From the NCBI GenBank assembly GCA_016720655.1, contig JADKKE010000006.1:1-64000 (forward strand): a DNA stretch of 64,000 bases, written 5' to 3'. The notes under the pieces were generated by a model. It worked only from the letters and a program-made list of their open reading frames with translations. It did no database searches and was not told where the DNA came from. This document shows positions 29,642 to 37,272 of this stretch, one piece after another; the stretch's first letter is position 1, and the number at the start of each line of letters is the position of its first letter. Source of the stretch: Bacteroidota bacterium. Its GTDB lineage: Bacteria > Bacteroidota > Bacteroidia > AKYH767-A > 2013-40CM-41-45. A program made the translations under genes and the position numbers.

Positions 29642-31292
29642 ATGAAGCAACTGATAGAATGTGTTCCAAACTTTAGTGAAGGCCGGGACCTGAATATTAT
29701 CCGACAAATCACTGATGTTATAGAAAATGTCGAAGGGGTACGACTCCTGAATGTTGATCCCGGAAAAGCAACCAACAGAACTGTTGTCACATTCGTGGGA
29801 GAGCCTGCTCCTGTAATCGAAGCGGCATTTCGTGCTATACGCAAAGCTGCCGAACTGATTGATATGAGCAAACATCAGGGAGAGCATCCACGAATGGGAG
29901 CCACAGATGTTTGTCCTCTGATTCCGATTAGTGGTATTTCGATGACAGAAACTGTGCAATGGGCGAAAAAGCTGGGTGAACGTGTGGGCAAGGAGCAAAA
30001 TATTCCTGTGTATCTCTATGAAAGTGCACAAGAAAATCCTGCCCGAAGAAATCTGTCACTGATTCGTGCAGGGGAATACGAAGGCTTTTTTAAAAAGATA
30101 AAATTACCGGAATGGAAACCGGATTTCGGTCCTGCGGAATTTCCTGCAGGTAGCGGTGCAACGGTGATTGGCGCTCGTGATTTTCTGGTTGCTTACAATG
30201 CAAACCTGAATACCACTTCTGTACGACGTGCAAATTCTGTTGCTTTTGATGTCCGTGAAAATGGTAGAAAAGTAAAAAACGAAAAAGGAGAAGAAATAAA
30301 CCAACCCGGAACATGCAAGTCTGTAAAAGCTATCGGATGGTTCATTGAAGAATACGGAATTGCACAGGTTAGCATGAATCTCACCAACATTTCCATTACT
30401 CCTGTACACATCGCATTTGACGAGTGTGTGAAGAGTGCTTACAACAGGGGAATGAGAGTAACAGGATCTGAGCTTGTTGGCCTGATCCCTCTCAAAGCAA
30501 TGCTTGATGCAGGTGCCTATTTTCTAAAGAAACAACAAAGGAGTACAGGCGTTTCAGAACAGGAGTTAATTCGAATCGCAGTGAAATCAATGGGCCTGGA
30601 TGAATTGGGTCCTTTCAAACCGGAAGAAAGAATCATCGAATATCTGTTAAAGGATCCTCTGGAAGAGAAACTGGTCAAAATGAACCTGATCGATTTTGCC
30701 AATGAAACTGCTTCTGAATCTCCGGCACCTGGAGGTGGATCTATATCAGCTTATGTTGGAGCTTTGGGAGTTTCACTCGGTACAATGGTTGCAAATCTTA
30801 GTTCCCATAAAAAAGGGATGGATGAACAGTGGGAAGAATTTTCGAACTGGGCTGAGAAAGGACAATCCCTTAAATCAGCACTTTTGAAACTGGTGGACGA
30901 AGACACACGGGCTTTTACCAAAATCATGAATGCCTTCGGCCTTCCAAAGAGTAATGATGAGGAGAAAAATACGGACAGAGGCTATTGAAGCAGCCACCCG
31001 TTATGCAACCGAGGTCCCTTACAAAGTCATGGAGCTGTGCTTTGAATCCATGGAAGTGATCAAAGAAATGGCGGCGAAAGGGAATCCAAATTCCGTGACC
31101 GATGCCGGCGTTGGTGCATTGTGTGCCAGATCTGCTGTATTTGGTGCGTATTTGAATGTACGGATCAATTCCTCCGGACTTAAAGACAAAGCCTTTGTAG
31201 AGAAAATCCTGAAGGATGGCCAAGCCCTGGTTGATAACACTACTGCCGCCGAAATTGAAATCCTTAAAATTGTTGATACAAAAATCAAATGA
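29642..31292 (+). CDS. ftcD: Bifunctional glutamate formimidoyltransferase/formimidoyl-THF cyclodeaminase, one frameshift
   Basis: About 550 residues. The N-terminal formimidoyltransferase domain (IECVPNFSEGRD at residue 5; HQGEHPRMGATDVCP with the catalytic His region near 83) transfers the formimino group of formiminoglutamate to tetrahydrofolate. The C-terminal cyclodeaminase domain (LIDFANETASESPAPGGGS from about 353) releases ammonia to give methenyl-THF. A missing base in the five-A run at 30965-30969 breaks the frame; adding it gives DEEKKIRTEAIEAAT and the remaining 105 residues. It completes histidine breakdown begun by HutI. hutH and hutU are not in this window. Confidence 0.92.
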
Positions 31293-31312
31293 GCTGGAAA
31301 GTCAAACATTTA

Positions 31313-31343
31313 TTGACTTTTTTCGTAGAATAATGTATCTTAT
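31313..31343 (+). promoter_or_regulatory. Probable promoter for the patatin-like gene
   Basis: TTG (31313-31315), 20 bases, then TATCTTAT (31336-31343), two bases off TAnnTTTG, 51 bp before the start codon. Confidence 0.35.
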
Positions 31344-31394
31344 GAATTACTGATTCAAGAGATACATCAACGAATTGGTATTTCTTATTGGAGC

Positions 31395-33734
31395 ATGTGG
31401 TCGAGAAAAGCATTTACTAGATTATTTTTTTCATTCCCCATTCAACTCGTTGTGGTTCTCTTAAAAAAGAACCACATCCTCTTGTTGTATTGGGTGATAC
31501 TTTTTGGCTGGATTACGAATACCTCTTCAAAGACTTTTGGTATCCCTTTTTTATTCCTTGACCCGGAATACATGGGTACAGTTGGATTTACTTCTTTTTT
31601 CATCATGGGATTTGCGACCGGTGCTTTCATCATGGTGTACAATATTTCAAGTTATATCGTCAATGGATTTCGCTTCCCGTTCATCGCGACATTGTCACGA
31701 CCCTTCCTGAAATACACAATCAATAATTTCATTGTCCCTACTCTCTTTGTAATCACCTATCTGGGCAATATTTTTTATTTTCAACAGAGCAACGAGTACC
31801 AATCCATCTGGACAGTGCTGGTTCTGATATTTGGATTTGTGATCGGAATGGTCCTGATTATCATGATCACCCTCACTTACTTTTTCCATTCGAATAAAGA
31901 TATTGTCCACATGTTTGGCGTGGAAACCTCCGATGCGGATCCGAATGCTCCAGTTGCGGATCATCTCATGGAGATGAAAGAGTTCAAGCCGAAAAGGAAA
32001 TTATTCGGCGCCAGAAAAAAAATCTATGATAAAGTTTGGCGTGTCGATACTTACCTCAGCACCTTTACGAAAGTGAAACTGGTTCGGAGAACCGGCCACT
32101 ATACCCGTGAAATGGTGGAATCCGTATTCCGTCAGAATCACCTGAATGCTGCGATCGTAGAAATTATTGTCTTTGGATTGTTCATCATCATGGGACTGTT
32201 CAAGGACTACGCCTTTTTCCAGATTCCTGCAGGAGCGAGTGTCTTGTTGATTTTCTCAATGTTTATTATGTTGAGCAGTGCATTCCGGTTCTGGCTCAAA
32301 GCATGGGCAGGGTCGGTCTTTGTGCTGCTCATCATTGTTATCAATTCACTCTCCCGCTTTGGTATCTTTTATCCGGATAACAAAGCTTACGGTATGGAAT
32401 ACACCGTTCCTCCCGCTACTTATAGCATCAACAGATTCCATGCACTGGATGATCCAATCACTGTTCAGGCTGATTACGACAGCACCATCAAAATTCTGGA
32501 GCGATGGAAAGAAAAATTTATCACCCAACCGGAAAAACCGAAGATGATTTTCATCAATTGCTCCGGTGGCGGTTTGCGAGCTTCCATTTGGGCTTTCCGG
32601 ATCATGCAGGTATCCGATAGTTTAACCAATAATGAGTTCACCAAATCCACTCAATTAATTACGGGTGCTTCGGGAGGTATGGTCGGTGCAGCTTATTACA
32701 GGGAGCTTGCCCTTCAGCGGAGACTCGGATTGCTCAAAAAATACAACAGCAAAAAGAGTATTACCAACATTGGCAAGGACCTGCTCAATCCGGTTGCATA
32801 TAGCGTTACCGTTAGTGATCTATTTTTTAATATTCAAAAAATTTCAGGACGGAAATACACGATTTAGCAAGGATCGTGCGTATTCGTTTGAAAAACAATT
32901 GAACGAAAATACAGGAGCAGTTTTGGCAAAACGTCTTTCCGCTTACCGTCAGCCGGAAGCGAACGCGCTCATTCCAATGATGGTATTTTCTCCTACAATT
33001 GTGAATGATGGACGAAGGCTGATGATCTCTCCACAGCCCATCAGTTATCTTGTGAGTCATGCAAAGATACCTCTTTTCAATTTGAACCAACGATTGATGA
33101 AATTGAATTTCGCCAGTTGTTTCGTGAACAGAATGCCGATAATGTCAAGTTCACATCCGTACTGCGGATGAATGCCACTTTCCCTTACATCCTCCCTGCA
33201 GTGACATTACCCAGTCGTCCTCAGATTCAGGTGATGGATGCCGGGATACGGGACAATACCGGATTAAAAACCTCGCTGAAGTTCTTGTATGTGTTCAGGA
33301 AGTGGATTGAAGAGAATACCAGCGGAGTGATATTCGTGGATGTACGGGATTCACACAAAGCGAGACCCATTGAAGAAAAACCAAGAATGACATTTTTGGA
33401 GAACATAATCACTCCTTTGGGGAACATTTACGGAAACCTTCTCACGATTCAGGATTACAACCAGGATGAAGCGTATGAATATGCCAAATCATGGTTTCAT
33501 TCCCCCTTTGATTTTGTAATTTTTGAATTGCCCACAAAAGAACAGGACATTTCATTATCCTGGCATCTGACAACCCGTGAAAAACGCCTGGTTGAAAACT
33601 CAGTGAATCTCGATGCTAATCTCAAAGCAATGGAGAAATTGCTTGAACTTCTTTCCACTGAGAATAGAAAAAATGCTACTCCGCTATTGGTTGAAAAGAT
33701 CAATCCCGAAGAACTCCCGGATACATTACAATAA
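31395..33734 (+). CDS. Patatin-like phospholipase with N-terminal membrane domain, two frameshifts
   Basis: About 778 residues. The first 340 residues have several hydrophobic membrane segments (LLLYWVILFGWI, FFIMGFATGAFIMV, VLVLIFGFVIGMVLIIMI, IVFGLFIIMGLF, LLIFSMFIMLSSAF). The C-terminal half is a patatin lipase domain: oxyanion loop NCSGGGLRASIW, nucleophile elbow ITGASGGM with the Ser, and the Asp of the dyad in VMDAGIRDN. Patatins hydrolyse acyl esters of phospholipids. Two one-base lesions: an extra A in the run at 32836-32841 (repaired NIQKFQDGNTRFSKDRAY) and a missing A near 33063-33065 (repaired AKDTSFQFEPTIDEIEFRQ). It appears to be a single-gene unit, convergent with the E1 dehydrogenase gene. 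Confidence 0.82.
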
Positions 33735-33751
33735 CATCTTCAATTAATAAT

Positions 33752-35352
33752 TCAGAAGCGCCTGGAGTTGTTCTCCGAATCTCTTTTTGGAAGGAAGTTC
33801 CATTCTAATTCCAGATTCATTGGAACCGGCGAGTCCAGACTTGCCGAACGGATCAAGGGCGCATCGAGGAATTCGAATGCATGTTCCGCTATTTCAGCAG
33901 CTATCTCACCTCCGATTCCTCCGGTGATTGTGTCTTCGTGCAGTATAATGGCTCTGCCGGTCTTTTTTACAGAATCCAGAACAGCGGATTTATCCCATGG
34001 CAACAAAGTTCTAAGATCGATCAGATCAGCAGAAATTTCCGGATGCTCATTCAAATATTCGATTGCCCAATGCACTCCCAATCCATACGAAATAATGCTT
34101 ACCTGATTTCCTTCTCGTACGAGTCTTGCTTTTCCGATCTCCGTAGTGTAATACTCATCAGATACTTCTTCAGTAATACTTCTGTACAATCCTTTATGTT
34201 CAAAGAACATCACAGGGTTTGGATCTTCAATGGAGGAAATGATCAGTCCTTTTGCATCGGATGGAAAAGCAGGATAAACAACTTTCAATCCGGGAGTATG
34301 GACAAACCATGCTTCATTCGATTGAGAATGGAAGGGTCCGGCATTTACACCCGCTCCGGTAGGCATCCGTACAACGACATCCACATTCTGTCCCCAGCGA
34401 TAATGTGTCTTGGCCAGATTATTAATGATCTGGTTAAAACCACAGGTGACAAAGTCGGCAAACTGCATTTCCACAATATCCATAGATATATATGCTTCAT
34501 CAAGTACTTTTTCTTTAAGCAGGAAATTCTCAAAATTATTAACCGGATCCTTTTTTCCCCATTCCTCAAACAAATGCTGTGGAACATACTTTGTTCCTGA
34601 AGCCTCTTCATGGCCTCTCATTCTGAATGTAAGACACTCCAGCAATACCGGTCTGGGATTCTCACGGATGGATTCTGCAAGCTTCCTGATCGTGCTATAG
34701 GTCTCAAGGATATTGTTCCCATCGATCTGTACAGCTTCCATACCATAACCAATTCCTTTGTCGATAAATTGCTTCATCCGGAACTGTTCATTGGATGGTG
34801 TTGAGAGTCCATAACCATTATTTTCGATGATGAAAATTACCGGCAGTTGCCAGACGGCAGCGACATTCAGACTTTCATGAAAATCACCTTCGCTGCTCCC
34901 GCCATCTCCGGAAAAAACTGCTGTCACTTTTTTATTCTTCTTCAATAAATTTCCCAAGGCAATTCCATCTGCTACTCCAAGCTGAGGTCCGAGATGAGAG
35001 ATCATTCCGATAATTTTGTACTCCTGGTTCCGAAATGAAAAGACCGGTCCCGACCTTTTGTAAATCCACCCGGTTTACCTTGCCACTGAGAAAAGAGCCT
35101 GTTCAACGGAATTTTCCGCGTTGTAAAAACACCAAGGTTCCTGTGCATTGGAAGAATGTACTCGTCAGCTTGCAGCGCGAGTCCGCAACCCACCGAAATT
35201 GCTTCCTGTCCGATTCCCGAGAACCATTTGGAAATTTTCCCCTGTCGAAGAAGCACAAGCATCTTTTCTTCGATTAATCGGGGTTTTAACAGTTCCTTGT
35301 AGATATTGATCAATTCATCGTTACTGAATTGCTCACGATTGTAGTTCATCAT
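33752..35352 (-). CDS. Fused alpha/beta E1 subunit of a 2-oxo acid dehydrogenase, disrupted
   Basis: TPP-dependent E1 of a 2-oxoacid (probably branched-chain) dehydrogenase, with alpha and beta fused as is common in Bacteroidota. Alpha part: KGRDRSFHFGT, FSGDGGSSEGDFHESLN (TPP/Mg motif GDG ... N), RMRGHEEASGTKYV. Beta part: VEMQFADFVTCGFNQI, RMPTGAGVNAGPFHSQS, ILHEDTITGGIGGEIAA. A missing base at the CC of 35023-35024 breaks the frame near FHFGTRE. At about 34475-34490 the alpha chain (LLKEKVLDEAYI) runs in frame straight into beta (DIVEMQFADF). By comparison with the family, about 120-130 residues, including the beta N-terminus with the TPP-activating Glu, are absent. As read, it should be inactive. 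Start: paired ATGs at 35347-35352. Confidence 0.85.
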
Positions 35353-35417
35353 GAAGAATGGAATGGGCGACAAAATTATTCAAATTCGATGAGTATCTTT
35401 GTCAAAATTCTCATGAT

Positions 35418-35573
35418 ATGGACATTCAGTTGTTAGTTGTCCTGATTTTGTTTGGAGCAGCCCTTTTTTTTATCGGGCGCAGGATTTACCGTCAATTTGA
35501 TGGAAAAAAGCAGGCTGGCTGCGAAAAATGCGGAGCTAACGAGAGTAGTTCGGCCAAAATATCAGGAAAATAA
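35418..35573 (+). CDS. Small single-pass membrane protein with CxxC
   Basis: A 51-residue protein: hydrophobic helix LLVVLILFGAALFFIG (residues 5-20), then a basic stretch and a CEKCG motif. It resembles the short FeoB-associated Cys-rich membrane proteins, but no feo gene is nearby, so this is only a resemblance. I chose the ATG at 35418 over one 60 bp upstream because a TATCTTTG -7 element lies at 35394-35401, between the two. The stop overlaps the start of a bidirectional hairpin terminator. Confidence 0.6.
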   Translation: MDIQLLVVLILFGAALFFIGRRIYRQFDGKKQAGCEKCGANESSSAKISGK

Positions 35574-35603
35574 AAAAGGAGCTCCTGTTGGGAACTCCTT
35601 TAA
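35573..35603. terminator. Bidirectional hairpin terminator
   Basis: AAAAAAGGAG (35573-35582) pairs with CTCCTTTAA (35595-35603). It lies between the convergent small membrane protein and small lipoprotein genes and can serve both. Confidence 0.75.
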
Positions 35604-35627
35604 ACGATGGGTTCTGAGTAAGAAGGA

Positions 35628-35849
35628 TTACTTCTTCAAAGAATCTACAACAGCTGCTGTGCTATCAACAACAGTGTTCATAGAATCTTGCATTGACGCT
35701 TGCTCAGCAGCAGCTTTAGCAGCTTGCTCAGCAGTAGCGATAGAATCTTGAACAGCTTTTTCAGTGGCAGCTTTTTCTTCAGCGCTTGGTCCACAAGCAA
35801 CAACTGCAAACATACCAGCAACTAACAGGGTAGAGAGAACTTTTTTCAT
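35628..35849 (-). CDS. Small Ala/Glu-rich lipoprotein, paralogue of the next gene
   Basis: A 73-residue lipoprotein: signal peptide MKKVLSTLLVAGMFAVVAC with the acylated Cys at 19, then GPSAEEKAATEKAVQDSI and an Ala/Glu/Gln/Asp-rich helix (EQAAKAAAEQASMQDSM). It shares the lipobox region and the first 18 mature residues with the 113-residue lipoprotein encoded immediately upstream, so the two are tandem duplicates. The mature part looks like a short amphipathic helix without a known domain. It has a strong promoter of its own, with a palindrome directly upstream. Function unknown. Confidence 0.8.
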   Translation of the reverse strand: MKKVLSTLLVAGMFAVVACGPSAEEKAATEKAVQDSIATAEQAAKAAAEQASMQDSMNTVVDSTAAVVDSLKK

Positions 35850-35883
35850 TTTGTTTTTTAGGGTTTGTTGAATTTAATGGGCG

Positions 35884-35913
35884 CAAAAGTAGGGGTTTTT
35901 TGTTAATAATCAA
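35884..35913 (-). promoter_or_regulatory. Strong Bacteroidota-type promoter for the 73-residue lipoprotein
   Basis: On the minus strand TTG (35911-35913), 19 bases, TACTTTTG (35884-35891), an exact TAnnTTTG, 35 bp before the ATG. This is the best-formed promoter in the window. Confidence 0.7.
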
Positions 35914-35916
35914 GCA

Positions 35917-35940
35917 GTCTGTTAAAAATAATTAACAGAC
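35917..35940. promoter_or_regulatory. Perfect inverted repeat next to the lipoprotein promoter
   Basis: Arms GTCTGTTAA (35917-35925) and TTAACAGAC (35932-35940) around a six-base AT spacer, ending four bases upstream of the -33 element. Placement fits an activator or repressor site; without a T tract it is not a typical terminator. Confidence 0.5.
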
Positions 35941-35985
35941 AAAAGTTAACAACCTAACCATGCCCTAAAAAAATGGATAAAAAAA

Positions 35986-36012
35986 TTAAAAGGGGCATAA
36001 TGCCCCTTTTAA
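35986..36012 (-). terminator. Rho-independent terminator after the 113-residue lipoprotein gene
   Basis: AAAAGGGGCA (35988-35997) and TGCCCCTTTT (36001-36010) form a 10-bp stem with a three-base loop and a T tract, 12 bp past the stop codon. It separates the two paralogous lipoprotein genes into independent units. Confidence 0.85.
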
Positions 36013-36021
36013 GAATAAATA

Positions 36022-36363
36022 TTACTTCGAACCTGGTTTTTTATTACCAACCTTCGGAGCACCTTCCGGAGCTTTCACTTCAGCTTTAGGTTTAACCTTT
36101 GGTTTTGGCTTATTTGCGGCCTTCTTGTTTGCAGCATCGATAGAATCCTGCTGTGCTTGCATCATAACAGCATTAAGAGAGTCCATTCGAGCTTGTTCAG
36201 CGGCTGCTACAGCTGCCATGGAATCAGATGTAATCTTTTGCATTGCTGTATTGATGGAATCCTGAACTGCCTTTTCAGCAGCAGCTTTTTCTTCAGCACT
36301 TGGTCCGCAGGAGATCAAAGCGACCATTCCGGCAGCAATAAGAAGAGAGAATACTTTTTTCAT
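36022..36363 (-). CDS. Small lipoprotein with Lys/Pro-rich tail
   Basis: A 113-residue lipoprotein. Signal peptide MKKVFSLLIAAGMVALISC, then GPSAEEKAAAEKAVQDSI, nearly identical to the 73-residue paralogue downstream. The middle is a helical, Ala/Gln/Asp-rich stretch with a repeated QDSI element (at about residues 34 and 71). The last 35 residues are strongly basic and Pro-rich (PKPKVKPKAEVK), a feature that could bind anionic surfaces such as LPS or peptidoglycan, though this is inference. It is transcribed from a promoter that overlaps the divergent promoter of the Ig-like lipoprotein gene. Confidence 0.8.
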   Translation of the reverse strand: MKKVFSLLIAAGMVALISCGPSAEEKAAAEKAVQDSINTAMQKITSDSMAAVAAAEQARMDSLNAVMMQAQQDSIDAANKKAANKPKPKVKPKAEVKAPEGAPKVGNKKPGSK

Positions 36364-36401
36364 TGGTTTTTTAGGTTTGTGGTTATTGAGAATATTTTAT
36401 G

Positions 36402-36430
36402 CAAAACTATTACTTTTTTTGACAATCAAA
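36402..36430 (-). promoter_or_regulatory. Promoter for the 113-residue lipoprotein
   Basis: On the minus strand TTTG (36427-36430), 17 bases, TAGTTTTG (36402-36409), exact TAnnTTTG, 38 bp before the ATG. Confidence 0.6.
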
Positions 36431-36453
36431 TGTTGCATTTTTCTGTACTTTTG
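36418..36453 (+). promoter_or_regulatory. Promoter for the Ig-like lipoprotein, overlapping the divergent one
   Basis: TTTG (36418-36421), 24 bases, TACTTTTG (36446-36453). The -7 element is exact, the spacer one base longer than usual. Its upstream half overlaps the -33 region of the divergent promoter, so the two may compete. Confidence 0.5.
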
Positions 36454-36494
36454 CATGACTTAATCAAATAAACCAATCTAAAACCAATTAACAA

Positions 36495-37193
36495 ATGAAA
36501 AAACAACTCTTTCGTGTTTCGATCGGGCTTTTTACCCTTGGTACTATTTTCCTGACCGGTTGTTCAAAAGATGAAGACACGACCGCTCCTAGCATCACAT
36601 TGAGCGGAAGTCAATCCATCACGGCTTCATTACCAGCGACTGCTGGTGGAAACGGTAGCTTCGTTGAGCCGGGCTTTTCTGCAACAGATGATGAAGATGG
36701 AACAATTACTAGTTCTGTAACTGTTAGTGGTACTGTTGACCTGAATCGTAAAGGAACCTATACCCTTACGTACACAGTTGCTGATAAAGCAGGAAATTCT
36801 ACCTCAGTAAACCGTACTGTCCAGGTTGTCAATGATGCTGAAGTCTTCGGCGGAGCTTACAACAATTCAGTTGATAGTTCTGTTGTTTCTCCTCCAGCAG
36901 CATTCAATGCTACTGTTACTACATCTGATACAGTGAACAACCTGGTTAAAATTAACAATTTTGGATCCTTCGGTCTGACTGTTAATGTGTGGGCAACTAT
37001 CAATGGAACTACAACCGGTTCATCCATTACTGTTCCAACTCCACAAGACATTGGAACAACAGCTCAGGTTGTGACTGTATTTTCAAGTGATTGTTTTGTT
37101 ATTTCAGGAACAGCACCTACTACTTTCAAGGTGAAATATACCTGGAATGATGGTGCGAATGGCGATACAAGCTGGAGTTTCTATATCCGGTAA
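36495..37193 (+). CDS. Lipoprotein with DUF5011-type Ig-like domain
   Basis: A 232-residue lipoprotein. Signal peptide with lipobox FLTGC (Cys at about 23), then KDEDTTAPSITLSG and an Ig-like domain of the DUF5011/HYR kind (PGFSATDDEDGTITSSVTV ... KGTYTLTYTVADKAGN). The second half (from about residue 115) is beta-rich, with AVFGG-like repeats absent and a closing WNDGANGDTSWSFYIR, a form seen in Bacteroides surface lipoproteins of unknown function. A strong terminator follows, so it is a single-gene unit with a divergent promoter pair upstream. Confidence 0.78.
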   Translation: MKKQLFRVSIGLFTLGTIFLTGCSKDEDTTAPSITLSGSQSITASLPATAGGNGSFVEPGFSATDDEDGTITSSVTVSGTVDLNRKGTYTLTYTVADKAGNSTSVNRTVQVVNDAEVFGGAYNNSVDSSVVSPPAAFNATVTTSDTVNNLVKINNFGSFGLTVNVWATINGTTTGSSITVPTPQDIGTTAQVVTVFSSDCFVISGTAPTTFKVKYTWNDGANGDTSWSFYIR

Positions 37194-37212
37194 TCTTCCA
37201 TTGAATATTTTT

Positions 37213-37244
37213 AAAAAAGCTGTCTCCAAAGGGCAGCTTTTTTT
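37213..37244 (+). terminator. Rho-independent terminator after the Ig-like lipoprotein gene
   Basis: AAAAAAGCTG (37213-37222) pairs with CAGCTTTTTTT (37234-37244); 20 bp past the stop codon. Confidence 0.85.
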
Positions 37245-37272
37245 ATTTGTCCTGACCTCGTACATTCGCCAA

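Noticed and set aside
31395..33734. Three separate genes in the patatin region
   Set aside because: The pieces abut, lie in different frames, and each holds a different part of one patatin fold; single-base repairs join them.
35418..35573. Part of a ferrous iron (feo) operon
   Set aside because: No feoA or feoB in the window; the resemblance is limited to one helix and a CxxC.
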